Part shown: in pieces, positions 24,531 to 36,940 of the stretch
Numbering within the stretch: position 1 is the stretch's first letter
Layout: each line of letters begins with the position of its first letter
Assembly: GCF_932294415.1 (NCBI RefSeq)
Contig: NC_065544.1
Coordinates: 26,015,351 to 26,079,350 of the forward strand
Length of the DNA: 64,000 nt
Reading direction: 5' to 3'
Source: Quercus robur
Taxonomy: Eukaryota > Streptophyta > Magnoliopsida > Fagales > Fagaceae
The notes under the pieces: generated by a model
The model's input: the letters and a program-made list of their open reading frames with translations, nothing else
The model's database searches: none
Told to the model about the DNA's origin: nothing
Program-made: the position numbers and the translations under genes

Positions 24531-24705
24531 TACAGCATGACGCCTTTGGTAAGATTTATATAAAGAAAAAAGAACAAAGAAATCAAGTATAACGCTTTTG
24601 CATTTAGCTTCACATCATTTTAGATAAATATTTCCAGTCTTCCTCCTTCGTGCTGATGTACAGATTTCAAGTATAGAGAAAAAAGTTGGAATGTCCTCCA
24701 ATGAT

Positions 24706-27297
24706 TTACTGGTTTATGTGCAGCCAGAGTTGGTACATGAACATATGAAAGGCATCAAATTTGACTGGAGATTTATGCCAGACAAAGTGGGATTGGACCT
24801 GATTCACAAAGAAGAGGAATTTTAAAATACAAGTCAGTTTGTAATTCTAGGTCTGAATCATTTCAAGGAGAATATATCATTTCTCACGTTTCTGAGAAGC
24901 ATTTTCCAGATTTAACTTTCTCAAGCTGTGAATGCTAGAACCTCACATTACTCTGAGTTAAGACAGTCTTGCATGTTTTGCCAGTAAACAAACTAGTAAA
25001 CTCAACTTTAAGTTACTAAGTTGAGTGAAAAAGGGAAATTAAAGATCATTTTAGCCAATATGCATTCTAGAAATCAGTGTTTGAAACATCAATTGTCTTT
25101 AGAGAACTAAGAAAAAGATAATATCGTAATGCATGACACGACGTTCATATCAATTGTCTTTCATTTATAGACTTTTTATACCAACATCAAAATTTTATAA
25201 TTTTCTAGAGCAACACAACATGCTGGGATACATTTTTTTAAGAAAAATAAAAAAGTAAAATGAAGATCAAATCAAGACACCAGAGTATGATGCTTTTTCA
25301 ACAGGGGAAGAAGTCAGAACATTATTTACCTTGCGTAAGTTGCTAAACAATTTGATTAATGTTTCATCTTCTATGTCTTTAACAATTTCCTGCAGCTGCT
25401 CCTGTATATTATTCACGAGAACATCTCCCTCGGAGTCTATTACAGAAAATTTCGTCCAATCAAGAGTGTTATTGAATGGCAATTCAGGGTAGCTCAACGA
25501 GACAACTGCAAGAGACACACGAACTTCTTAGAAAAGCAATTAGAAGAGATCATGTTGGAAAAATAAAAGTAAATATGGTCTCAAAAGAAAGAAGATCAAA
25601 AGCATAATACACTCCATAAGATTATTCTAGAATCACTTCGTAAGTCTCGGGGAAGATGATATTACCAGGAATACAGTTCTCAACTATCGCTTTCGCTATA
25701 CAGGCATAATAATAGTATAGGGCTATAGAGCATGAGCAGACGTCTATTTTAAGATCCTTCAAAATTTTTGATGCAACTATTCTTTTCCTGCAATATGAAA
25801 CATATTATTTGTGTGGAAGGTACATAGAAATAGAAACTTGTACAACCAAAACTGACTATGCTGGATGATGTATGCAATATTAGCCAAAGAAATAAAGTAA
25901 ATGCCAAAACAATGCCCTTAAAAGAGTTCAAAACCACGCAGCAGCTAACTACATCTTAATGTCCCATGAGAAATTGGCAGAACAAGTGCTAGAAAAGGAT
26001 TTTATTCCCCAATTAATATGAAGTCCGACAATTTTCCAGTAGGGAAAAGAAATTTTTGCTAGGCATAAAAGAAAAAGAAAAAGAAGTGGGGTAGTTGTCC
26101 AAGAGGGAAAAAAGCAACCCTTTAATGTAGCAGATGAAGAACTAAATGAAACAACCATGCTTAGAACATGTGTATTTTTGAAAAAAGAGATTTTTTTTTT
26201 CTTGAGTATATGAGCTATATACCTATCTATAAAATCATATCCAGAACTCAAATTGAAATCTTCTGGGTAGATATCATATCCAAGAGGTGGGAGAAACATA
26301 TCCATGGATGGATTAAATTGCCTAACATCCTGAGTTGCACACAGAACTTGAATTGCATTATTCAGTAATGGAACATATATGGTTTCGCGGCAATGCACAA
26401 AAAAGTGATCAGCTCCTTGGCTTCGATTCCAATAAGGGTGTTCTTGGATCAAGCTTTGGACATAATTCTGGACTATAATTTCCATTTCCTCATAGCTAGG
26501 TTCCTGCATTCCACAAGAAAGTAACTTATCAAAATGGTTCTGTTCTTGGATAATATCAAGAATCACTTTTAACACATAGAAAGAGCAAAGTGATCCTATT
26601 CATTGAAAGAAAATAGACAAATACATTCAAAGATTATAAACTAAATCATTATAGATACCGTGGATTGCATTAGATGGGTGCGAATTGGAATAAAGAAGAG
26701 CTGAGCCTGCTTAGGATCGGTGGTGAGGAAGGTGCTCATATTGATATTACGGAAGAAGTAGCCCTCGTTTCTATACTCCCATGTGAGTCTATCAGGATCA
26801 GTAATGGGGAAGGGAAACTTGTAGTACTTGTTGAGAACATCATCTCGGTACACATACACCTTGAATTTGCTTTCCATTTCTTTGTAAGTCGATGAAAAAT
26901 CAGCCAGGTAGTTCGAATCCTCATCCCATTCAGCTTTCTTGTAATTGTGGCTGCCAGTTGGAGCTGGTGCAGGGTAATGGGGACTGGAGATGAAGTCTGA
27001 GTCTTGATGCTTCAAATCCTCATCCCATTCAGCTTTCTTGTAATTGTAGCTGCCAGTTGGAGTTGGTGCAGGGTAAGGGGGACCAGAGATGAAGTCCACG
27101 TCTTCATGCTTCGGTAAGAAAACATTGAAAGGTGGTTGAAAATCGCTCAAGAAAGGGTTGCGGTTGACGGAGTAGTGCGGCAGAGTCAGCCATGCAATGT
27201 TAAGTATTGCAGCGCCGAGAAAAACTGAAATGTATAAACAGCAGCGCGGAGAAAGATTGGGAATGGGAATGGGAATGCCTAGGAAAATTCTGGCCAT
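24706..27297 (-). CDS. GT47 (exostosin-domain) glycosyltransferase, copy A
   Basis: Five exons on the minus strand: 27297-26659, 26503-26223, 25787-25666, 25505-25330, 24798-24706. All introns are GT-AG and lengths total 1311 nt, giving 436 codons plus TAA with no break. The protein is a predicted Golgi type II membrane enzyme: a signal anchor at about 20-40, a Pro-rich stem with two 33-residue repeats (HEDxDFISGPPYP... to ...YKKAEWDED), then KFKVYVY, a GYFFRNI segment, and QAQLFFIPI. Exon 2 has PYWNRSQGADHFFVHC, a GT47 hallmark; exon 4 LPFNNTLDWTKFSV; exon 5 VKFDAFHMFMYQLW. The middle of the domain is about 45-50 residues shorter than usual and the CICPxGS motif is replaced by VCSCSIALYYY. 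Exon 2 is 24 nt longer than in B and C. Activity is uncertain; the sugar substrate cannot be told. Confidence 0.85.
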
Positions 27298-27440
27298 GGT
27301 TGGGTTTTTCTTTCTCTCTTACTTTCTTGGAGGTTGGATTTTCTCTAGAGCGGGAAAAGGAAAACCAAGTTGGTTTCTTGGGAAGGAAGTGAGGAAGGTC
27401 GGTAAGTTAGTTAAGAGGGAGCTGTAGAAGTTAATTGGTT

Positions 27441-27450
27441 TTATATATAG
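27441..27450 (-). promoter_or_regulatory. TATA box of GT47 copy A
   Basis: Minus-strand 'ctatatataa' about 145 bp upstream of the start codon. The same motif stands at the same distance before copies B and C. Confidence 0.5.
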
Positions 27451-27889
27451 ACTATAGAGAGAGATTTAGAGGCCTGGTTCAATGTGATTATGAGAGGGAA
27501 AATCAACGGGTAATATCTGTTAAACCCCGTGTGACACTACTGCATAACAGTAAAAAAATTAATCAATTAAATCTTGTTAGTGTGACACCAATATCATATA
27601 AGTTTCAAGTATCCAACACCAAAAATATACATAAAGTCCTAAATTAACAAATCTGTCATTGGCTACCAAAGGAAAATCATCCCAATTACAAAGTTACAAA
27701 GAGTTTACAAACGTTTCGATTGTATTAAGATAATGAAAAATGTCAACCCCTCCAAAACCATTACAACTTGATCAATAGGGTTGAATAGTCCTAATCTCAC
27801 CATAGAGAGACATAATCAATCAATCAATATTAATATTAATATCAATATATATATATATATATATATGAGCCCTTATACTAGAGAGCATG

Positions 27890-28440
27890 AGGTTCTGCCA
27901 ACTGGCACCCTTCTTTGATAACTCATCAAAATTTTTTTTTTTTCAACTTCCACCTCATCTTTTAACACTACTCCTCTGAGTCCTCTTTCTCTCTCTCAAC
28001 TCTTCTCCATCAATTCCATCGACTATTCAAAATTTCAGACCCTTCAATTGCCCATCCCTTGCAATTTCCATCTCTTTTCTTCTTTACAAAACTATGTCTT
28101 AGTATACTTCCGACCTATGCTAAATCACTAATATAAATGCTCACAATTTTCGAAGTGACTCTTTATCAGTTTCAAATGCTCTCAGCAATCCACCAGAAAA
28201 TACATCAAGGTTCGGCCATCTCAATGAGGATGCAAAGCTTGCTGCATCACATTTACGAGCATGGAAGTCTGAGCATGTCAAGTGTTAAGTTAACTAGGCT
28301 GCACTGTTTCTGGATAGTTCTTCCATTTGGTTCAGGGATGTGCCTGATTCTATTGCTAATATTGCTGAAGCTGAGCCTAATGCCCATCTGTAATTATCTC
28401 TTTTCTTCAATGCAATGAATATTTGTCTTTTTCTCAATTT
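27890..28440 (+). other. Unidentified gene-like fragment (duplicated in block C)
   Basis: A CT-rich leader-like stretch (27940-28090) is followed by 'aactatgtcttagtatacttcc', then a frame reading N-A-L-S-N-P-P-E-N-T-S-R-F-G-H-L-N-E-D-A-K at 28170-28260 and S-I-W-F-R-D-V-P-D-S-I-A-N-I-A-E-A-E-P-N-A-H-L near 28320-28390, with stops between. Block C carries the same piece at 42290-42770 with a 20-bp deletion. The family was not recognised. It looks like a decayed exon set captured or duplicated with the block. Confidence 0.35.
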
Positions 28441-28639
28441 TGTTTCTCAAAAGGACTAAATCGCAGTTACAGTATGCCCTCTTACCATAACTTCTCTTTA
28501 ACTTTTAAGTTTCTCCTTTTTATGTTGAATATTTTTTTTCTTTCTAAAATCTTTAGTTTGCCAATGCCATTGCTAACTTTGCATGATTAATCACAAGTAC
28601 ACTATTGTGGTAATTCTAGAACGTTTTTTTAGTAATCAG

Positions 28640-29110
28640 GGTTTTATAACTTAGTAGGTTGGTGTTACTTGTGTTGGTGTAGTGGAGAAACTGAGTCACT
28701 TATTGCTTCATTGTGATGTTAGTTATGCCTTGTGGTGTGAAGTCTTCCCTATGTCTGGAGTCCAGTGGATAATGCCTATGACACTTTTATTAGTTTTGAA
28801 TTGGTGACAGAATTAGTTTCGAAAGCACTCCCCGATAGTTTGGAATTCAGTGACATCTTGTTTGATGTGTTTAGTATGGAAGGAGTGCAAGTCTTGTACG
28901 TTTCAAAACATTTAGAGGTTCCTTGATTAGATGAAATTGTCACTGCTTCACACCTTGTTTGAATGGTCTTAGGTTTGGGGATTTTACTCATTGTACCTCT
29001 GTTTTTGAGTTTCACAACTCTCTTAGCTTTTCTTTGTAATTTTTTGAACTCTGTGTTCATCACTGTAAATATGAAGTGTTTTTATTTACATTACATCTAT
29101 TCCACTAACT
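28640..29110 (+). mobile_element. LINE 3'-end fragment in block B
   Basis: Matches the zf-RVT end of the LINE at 14800-15200 (reads S-H-L-L-L-H-C-D-V-S-Y-A-L-W-C-E-V-F-P with frameshifts) plus the tail 'gaatggtcttaggtttgggg'. Only the last 470 bp are present. The matching copy in block C (42965-43400) is shorter by a small deletion. Confidence 0.6.
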
Positions 29111-29908
29111 CAAAATATATAAAAAAAACGTTTGGACCCATTGTTTTTGAAAACTCATCTTAAAAATCATGTCCCAAAAACACTGTGCAGATGAGTTTTT
29201 GGAGGACACCCATTTTGTGTTTCAGTATCAATGTTTTCTTTTCCAGATAAGGCTGTGGCAAACTTGTAAGAAAAAATCCAAAACAGAAACATATTGCCAA
29301 ATTAGTTTTTAGGGGGAAAACACTATAAAAAAATTTCAAGAATAAATTCTTAAAGCACAGTTTTTCAGTGATTTTTAGAACATTTTCTCAGAATTACCAA
29401 ATAGCACATTTGGCAAATAAATAAATAAGATTTTCAGCATAAAACTATTCCAAAATCACACTAAGAAAGCCTAAATATTTTCCAATATAAGTAGCCCTCC
29501 TTAGTACCAAGAATGCCACTAAGAAAACCAATTTTGAACTTTAAGATTAGATTTTTTGGGACATCTCACATAAATGACCCAAAACGTCCTAAACTGCCAC
29601 ATTATTCAAAGAGTAGTACAAATTAAAAGAACTAGATTGTTCTCAAAAGAAAAGATGAAAAAAAGGACTAGATTGAGAAGCTTTAAAGGGCTTCCAAGTT
29701 CCAATTTCCTTCTTGCTATAACATTGGCTCAATATGCTATTACAACATGACTCCATTGGTAAGATTTACATGAAGAAAAAAGAACAAAGAAATCAAGCAT
29801 ATGTTTTTTGCTTCACATCATTCTAGATAAATATTTCCAGTCTTCCTCCTTCATGCTGATGCACATATTTCAAGTATAGAGAAAAAAGTTGGAATGTCTT
29901 CCAATGAT

Positions 29909-32900
29909 TTACTGGTTTATGCGCAGCCAGAGTTCGTACATGAACATATGAAAAGCATCGAATTTGACTGGAGAAGTACACCAGGAAAAGTGGGATTGGA
30001 CCTGATTCACAAAGAAGAGGAATTTTAAAAGATAAGTCAGTTTGTAATTCAAGGTCTGTATCATTTCAAGCAGAATATATCATTTCTCACATTTCTGAGA
30101 AGCATTTTCCAGATTTAGCTTTCTCAAGCTTTGAATACTAGAACCCCACATTACTTTAAGTTCGGACAGTTTTGCATGTTGTAACCTTTTCTTTTTGAGC
30201 ACAAATCAAACAAACTAGTAAACTCAACTTTAAGTTACCAAGTTAAGTGAAAAAGGAAAATTAAAGATCATTTTAGCTAATATGCATTCTAGAAATCAGT
30301 GTTTGAAACACCAATTGTCTTTAGGGAATTAAGAAAAAGATAATATCATAATGCATGACAAGACATTCATATCAATTGTCTTTTCATTTATAGGCTTTTT
30401 TATGCCCACATCAAAATTTAATAATTTTCTAGAGCAACACAACATGCTGGGAAAAAAATTGTTAAGAAAAAATGTAAAATGAAGCACATAGTTTTATAAA
30501 CAAGATCAGATAAAGACATCAGAACATTGTTTACCTCGTGTAAGTTGCTAAACAATTTGACTAATGTTTCATCTTCTATGTCTTTAACATTGTCCTGCAG
30601 CTGCTGGATTATATCATCCACAGGAACATATTTCTCGGAGGCTATTACAGAAAATTTTGTCCAATCAAGAGTATTATTGAATGGCAAATCAGGGTTTCTG
30701 AACGAGACAACTGCAAGTAACACACAAACTGCTTAGAAAAGCAATTAGAAGAGATCATATTGGAAATATAAAAGTAAACCTGGTGTCAGCAGAAAGAAAA
30801 AAAAAAGAAAAAAAGAAATGACCTTCAAAAGAAAGAAGATCATAAGCATAATACATGCCATAAGCTTATTCTACAATCACTTCATAGGCATAATGTGAAT
30901 ATGAAACTAAAGGTTATGTAATGAGCTAAATTTCCCCAGTTTGGTAGATGACGTGCATAACAACGAAATGACTATTACCATTTAGTACTTTATTTATCTT
31001 TTAAAATTATGCAGGGTTATTTTTTGAAAGTCACAGGCCATGGAATCCGAAACAAAGGTAGATGCTATAGCTTAATTTTGGGAGGTTGTTTGGCCAAGGA
31101 ACTATTTTATACTAAGTTTTACACAAATCAACCATTAAGGATGAAACTTTCGCTTAGTTCTATAGCTTGGTGAGATTGTTAAATTTTGCTTTAAGTTTCT
31201 ATTTTATTGTTAGTTTTGCAGATAAATTTACTTCTTTGCTAAAGAGTTTGTGCATTCTCAAAAAGTGTTTTCAATAGAAGGAAATGATGCAATGCACAAG
31301 GACATGTCTAAGATTAATGTAAAAATTTTCACAGAGAGACAGTAAGGTTAATTTATAGAAAACCATAGCATTTAAAAAAAGAGTCTTGGGGAAGATGATA
31401 TTACCAGGAATACAGTTCTCAACTATCGCTTCTGTTATGCAGGCAGCATAGTAATAGTATAGGGCCATAGAGCATGAGCAGACGTCTATTTCAAGATCCT
31501 CCGAAATTTTTGATTTAACTAATCTTCTCCTGCAATATGAAACACATTATTTGCGTGGAAGATTTAAAGATACATAGAAATACAAACTTGTACAACCAAA
31601 ACTGACTATGCTGGATGATGCATGCAATATTAGCCAAAGAAATAAAGTAAATGCCAAAACAATGCCCTTAAAAGAGTTCAAGACCAAGCAACAATGCCCT
31701 TAATGTACCATGAGAAATTGGCAAAACAAATGCAACAAAAGGATTTTATTCTCCAATTAATACAAAGTTTGACAATTTTCCAATAGAGAAAGTAAATTTT
31801 TGCTAGGCATAAAAAAGAAAAAGAAAAAGAAAAGTGGGGTAGTCGTCCAAGAGGGGGGCAAAACCCATGTAGCAGATGAAGAACTAAATGAAACAACCAT
31901 GCTTAGAACATGTGTACCACTGAAAAAAGAGATTATTTATTTGTTTATTTATTTTTTCTTGAGTATAAGAGCTATATACCTATATTCTATAAAATCATAT
32001 CCAGGAGGTGGGAGAAACATATCCTTGGATTGATCAAATTCGAAAGCATGCCAAGTTGCACACAGAACTCGAATTGCATTCTTGAGTAATGGAAAATTTC
32101 TGGTTGCCAACACACCAATTTTGTGGCAGTTCACAAAAAAGTGATCAGCTCCTTGGCTTCGATTCCAATAAGGGTGTTCATTGATCAAGCTTTGGACATA
32201 ATTCTGGACTACAATTGCCATTTTCTTATAGGGTCCCTGCATGCCACAAGAAAGTCCATTATCAAAACGGTTCTGTTCTTGAATAATACCAAGAAACAGC
32301 TTTAACACATGCATATTGTCAAAAGCAAGAGCAAAGTGATGTTATTCTTTGAAAGAAATATAGACAAATAAATACAAAGATAACAATAAATCTCAAAGAT
32401 TATAAACTAAATCATTATAGATACCGTGGATTGCATTAGATGGGTGCGAATAGGAATAAAGAAGAGCTGAGCCTGCTTAGGATCGGTGGTGAGGAAGGTG
32501 CTCATATTGATATTACGGAAGAAGTAGCCCTCGTTTCTATACTCCCATGTGAGTCTATCAGGATCAGTAATGGGGAAGGGAAACTTGTAGTACTTGTTGA
32601 GAACATCATCTTGGTACACATACACCTTGAATTTGCTTTCCATTTCTTTGTAAGTCGATGAAAAATCAACCCGGTAGTTTGAATCCTCATCCCATTCAGC
32701 TTTCTTGTAATTGTGGCTGCCAGTTGGTGTTGGTGCAGGGTAATGGGGACTAACGATGAAGTCTGTTTCTTCATGCTTCGAATCTTCATCCCATTCAGCT
32801 TTCTTGTAATTGTGGCTGCCAGTTGGAGTTGGTGGAGGGTAATGGGGACCAGAGATGAAGTCCGAGTCTTCATGCTTCGGTAAAGAAACATTGAAAGGTG

Positions 32901-33054
32901 GATGAATGTCGCTCAACAAAGGGTTGTTGTTGAGGGAGTAGTACTGCACAGTGTGCACTGCGATGAAAAAGATTGCACCGCACAGAAAAGCTGTGAGTAG
33001 TAAATGGTTGCGTGGATTCCAAATGTGAATGCCTTGGATAATCTTCTTGACCAT
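29909..33054 (-). CDS. GT47 (exostosin-domain) glycosyltransferase, copy B
   Basis: Five exons: 33054-32425, 32236-31980, 31529-31405, 30710-30535, 30001-29909, all GT-AG, total 1281 nt (426 codons plus stop), unbroken. The predicted product is a type II membrane protein with a signal anchor at about 17-36, the same two 33-residue stem repeats as copy A (second unit begins KHEETDF), then KFKVYVYQDD, GYFFRNINMST, QAQLFFIPI, PYWNRSQGADHFFVNC, LPFNNTLDWTKFSV and VKFDAFHMFMYELW. The central part is shortened and the usual CICPxGS is VCSCSMALYYYY, as in A and C. Intron 3 is about 500 bp longer than in A. Its nearest relative is copy C. Substrate unknown; loss of activity is possible but not shown. 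Confidence 0.86.
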
Positions 33055-33196
33055 GGTTGCAAAGGGTTGTTTTTTTCTTTCTTTTGGAGATTGGATTTTC
33101 TCTAGAGCGGGAGAAGGAAATCAAAGTTGGTTTCTTGGAAAAGAAGTGAGGAAGGTAGGTAAGTTAGTTAGTAGGAGCTGTAGAAGTTAATTGGTC

Positions 33197-33206
33197 TTAT
33201 ATATAG
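33197..33206 (-). promoter_or_regulatory. TATA box of GT47 copy B
   Basis: Minus-strand 'ctatatataa' 145 bp upstream of the start codon, conserved in copies A and C. Confidence 0.5.
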
Positions 33207-34066
33207 AGAGAGATTTGGAGAGGGAAAATCAATGTTTGTGTTCTACTGTTAAAATCTGTTACACGCAGTGTGGCACTACTGCATAACAGTAAAAATTAAT
33301 TAGTGTCTTTCTTTTTTCTTTTTTTGAGGTAGGATTTTTACATTCCCTTCATGCAAGATCACGATCCCATGTTTATCCTACACCATGAAAAATTCTTTAT
33401 TGATCTAGATCGTTTTTTTTTTTTTGGGTAGGATTGTAAGATATTAGGATTTGAAGATTCAGGATCAGCATTTTGACAACCATGCAAGGTATAAGCTTCA
33501 ACTCGATTTCATCAAGAGACTTGAGCTTCACACAAAAGAAAAAAAATAAAATTTTTTTTTTTTTTTTTTTTTTTGGTTTATAAAATTTCTCTACTTGGTA
33601 TTAGATCAGAATACTGAGATGTAAAAGCTATTTTAGATGTTAAGTGTTTAGAAGTCCACTTCTAATAAGATTGGGCTAGGTTTTGTAGAAGGTGCATCTT
33701 CCTCTAATATGTCTTCTGTTAAGAATTTAGACCAATCTTTCTAGCAGCTAGTTTGTTGTACTCTCCAGTAAGAAAGCGGCCTTTGGTCAAAATTTTCCAA
33801 ACAAAATCACCAATCTCAAATTCTACTATTTGACGTTTCTTGTTAGCGACTTGTTTGTACTTAGCAAAAGTCTCCTATAAATGCTTAGTAGTAGCCGTAT
33901 GAATTTATATATTACTAAAAGCTGAAGCGTAGTATTTATTGCCGTTGAACTCCTATTGCACCACCTCATTGCCACATCATTTGTCACATAATTATTATTC
34001 TTTTTTTTACAAAAAAAATATTGATAAATTATTAACTTTACATATTCATCTTTGTCGGTTTTAACA

Positions 34067-34097
<31 letters not shown>

Positions 34098-34130
34098 TCC
34101 TTTGTATTTCCAATTTTCCTATAATTTTTT

Positions 34131-34344
34131 TTGACATTCACTTTTTTTTTTTTTTTAAATATTTACACTTTCTTCATTTTTCTTCTTCCCTTACCTTTTC
34201 ATCTTCCCACTATCCTCTATTTTAATATCACTATTCATCTTTTCCTTCATCTTCCTTTATTTGTCTCTTCTTGTTCACTCCCCTTTACTATAAATTTATC
34301 ATTCTCTCTTCCATTCTTTATTTAGTTATCTCTCACAAAAAAGG

Positions 34345-34376
<32 letters not shown>

Positions 34377-35415
34377 GTTTTGGTGGATTTTTATTTTTAT
34401 TGCATCTCCGTTTTAGGTTGATAATTTTTTTTTTTTTGTTTTTTAGAACTCTAATTTAGGTTAATACGATTTAGTTTTGTGTTTTAAGTTATTATTATTA
34501 TTATTATTATTTCTCTTTGATCGTTAGATTTTATCCAATTACGTTATAAAAAACTAAAGATACTAGATAAAAATATAATAGTATTCCATTACATAGCATA
34601 ATTTGGATAATTTAGTGTTTATTGTTATATCTTTTAATTTTTTTTTCTTCTCATCTTATTTTATTCAATATTCAAATTCAACCACATCCTCCTCATCATT
34701 AAATTATTGATATTTTCTCTCTCTTTTTGTTTTAAAAAATAAAAAATGTAATATTTTACTTAAATTCAAATAAAAGAAAATTATGCTCATCAAATTGTAC
34801 TCATTTTTTTAACAATTACACTTTCTCCAACCTTTCTCATTCCTTTTACCTTTTCATCTCCCCAAACATTCTACCTTGATATCACTCTTCCTCTTTCCTT
34901 TTATCTTTCTTTATTTTGTTTCTTTTTATTATCATTCTCTTAGTATAAATTTGTCATTCACTCTTTTATTCTTTACATAATTTTCTCTCACAAAAAATGG
35001 GTTATTTCCCACTCTTTCTCCCTCTATTTTTTGGTGGATTTTATTTTTATTTTTCTTGCATCTCTATTTTAGCTTGATAAAGTGTTGTATTCTTTAGAAT
35101 TCTATTTTGGTTGATGAAATTTAGTTTTGTGTTTTGTGTTTTAAGTTTTTTATTTTTATTTATTTTTTCTTTTTATCACTTTGATTGTTAAATGTTATTA
35201 TATTATATTATAAAGAATTAAAGATAATATATAAGAATATATTATTATTATATTAAATAGAATGATTTGGATAAGTTAGTGTTTATTGTTATATATTTTA
35301 TTTTTACTTTTTTCTCATATAATTTTATTTAACATTTAAATTCAGCCACATCCCTTATATATATCATTAAATTATTTATATTTCCTCTCCTTTTTAATTT
35401 AAAAAATTTAAAATA
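34131..35415. repeat. Two tandem diverged units of about 650 bp within the Helitron
   Basis: Units starting near 34140 and 34805 share the order: 'acactttct', 'ccttttcatct', 'tataaattt(a/g)tcattc', 'ctctcacaaaaaa', 'ttttggtggattttta', 'ttagttttgtgtttt', a '(att)n' run, 'ggataa(t)ttagtgtttattgttata', and 'aaattcaaccacatcc'. They are diverged by many small indels, including a (CT)n run at 34346-34373 in the first only. This suggests an old internal duplication. No coding frame. Confidence 0.65.
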
Positions 35416-35420
35416 TAATA

Positions 35421-36210
35421 TGTGGGGGCTGGTTAATCAATAAATTATTAAAATCGTGTTAACTGGGTCTGTGGCCCATCCGAGGACGTAAAACCGTCCG
35501 AGGAGGCCCATATCAGGTTATAAGGGTAACCAAATGAAAAGGAGAGTAGATATCACGTGAGGTAAGTTCAATATTCGTCCGAGGACAAAATCCTTCTCGG
35601 CAGTATGAGTCCAAGGACGACCTGAACGCCACATTGTTGCAAACACACCTCAGAGCTACATTACCACTGAAGGTGGGACAAGGGACGAAGGATAAGAAAG
35701 AAAAGGTAAATAAATATCTTTAACAACAGCTGCCTCCGCATTAATTGCCTCCGCATTAATTGCCTCTCAACCAACTCTCTGGCCGCATTAATGTGGAGGT
35801 GATGCCTGAACAGTGATGAGGCAGCCTTACAGCTGCTGGTTTGAGGTTCCAGGAGGTGTTGGATGGGACAAGAAGGGATCTCCCGAACCCAACCTACACG
35901 TGTGTGGTGAAGATGACACCAAGAGGGCAGTATATAACATGGAAGAATGCATTGAGAAAAGGGATCGAAATTTCTATACAAAGAGTACTTAGAAGAAAAC
36001 CTTATAAAAAAAAGAACTGAACTTGTTTCAAGGAGAAATTGATCGTTATATTAGTGCTAATCTATCTATAAACGTGAAGTTTAATCGTTTTTCTTTTGGA
36101 GTTAATCTTAATCTAGTTCTTTGACATCCACGCTCTACAAATTTATTGTTTGGGCCTTTAACGTTCGAACCCAATACGAATTTGGGATCGTTACAAATTG
36201 AGTCCTTACA
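35421..36210 (+). mobile_element. 790-bp solo LTR nested in the Helitron
   Basis: Begins TGTGGGGGCTGG and ends GAGTCCTTACA (TG...CA). A perfect 5-bp target duplication TAATA lies at 35416-35420 and 36211-36215. A TATA-like 'agtatataaca' at 35929 supports the plus orientation. No internal retroelement domains are present, so it is a solo LTR left by recombination between two LTRs. Confidence 0.85.
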
Positions 36211-36421
36211 TAATATTTTGCCTAAATTAAATAAATAAAATTATCCTTATTAAGTGAAGTAATGCTAGGGAAACACTCATTCTCACACCCAATGCATCAA
36301 AGGAAAAATGAAATACAAAACAAATCAAGTTAGAAACACTAAATTAAATAAATAAAAAAACTAATAATGCATAATTAATGTCATAGAATCATCATCCAAT
36401 TTTGGATAACGATAGGTTGCC

Positions 36422-36427
<6 letters not shown>

Positions 36428-36462
<35 letters not shown>
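36428..36462. repeat. (GA)n microsatellite
   Basis: About 17 perfect GA units inside the Helitron. Confidence 0.95.
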
Positions 36463-36466
<4 letters not shown>

Positions 36467-36741
36467 TAAAGAAAAAAAAACAATACAAAATAATAAAGAG
36501 TAGATAAAGAAAAAAAATCAAGCGTCAATTAGTAACCGTTGATTGGAAAACAAAGAGGTTGTAAAAATAAGTAAAAAATAAAATAGAGATTATCGTATGG
36601 AGAACATTAAAAACTTTACAGTGTAGTAAAATAAACCGTTAAATTCACTTAAAAAATTAAATCAATAATTAAATACAATCATAGTACTAAATTTAAATTT
36701 AAAGCTAATCAAATTCTAACTATGGAAACCATATTAGTCAT

Positions 36742-36789
<48 letters not shown>

Positions 36790-36876
36790 TGTTCTGTGGT
36801 AGTAGTAGAAATTACATAAGAAATAAAGTTAGAAAATTTTAAAATTTCTTTTTTGACCTTTCATTTAACCTTATTT

Positions 36877-36880
<4 letters not shown>

Positions 36881-36940
<60 letters not shown>
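36881..36940. repeat. Compound (CA)n(TA)n microsatellite
   Basis: Twenty CA units followed by ten TA units inside the Helitron; a 43-base A-run lies at 36745-36787. Confidence 0.95.

Larger units (their letters stand above)
21930..27450 (-). repeat. Duplication block A (GT47 copy A)
   Basis: Block A is homologous to B (about 28650-33300) and C (about 42970-47650): the LINE 3' end, the spacer with 'ggcaaataaataaataag', all GT47 exons, and the promoter. It is clearly more diverged than B and C are from each other. A-specific events are a Pack-MULE (22705-23848), about 350 bp extra at 24183-24530, and a shorter intron 3. Confidence 0.8.
27644..33724 (-). repeat. Segmental duplication block B
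   Basis: Nearly identical over its whole length to block C (42030-47929). Both start with 'ttaacaaatctgtcattggc' and end with 'gtcttctgttaaga'. The block holds an unidentified gene-like fragment (27900-28440), a LINE 3' end, GT47 copy B and its promoter, and a retroelement-like segment with a PBS-like 'ttggtattagatcaga' near 33595. At 33725 it is joined to the truncated end of a Ty3/gypsy element. Confidence 0.88.

Noticed and set aside
26674-26895. Plus-strand frames overlapping GT47 exon 1 (also at 32440 and 46790)
   Set aside because: They are antisense to exon 1 of each GT47 copy and are conserved only because that exon is.
28776-29063. Lys/Thr-rich minus-strand frame (also at 43052)
   Set aside because: Antisense of the LINE 3' end; the LINE reads on the plus strand with recognisable zf-RVT residues.
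34131-34459. Phe/Leu/Ser-rich open frames in the Helitron
   Set aside because: Pyrimidine-rich repeat DNA present in two diverged units with the frame broken in the second.
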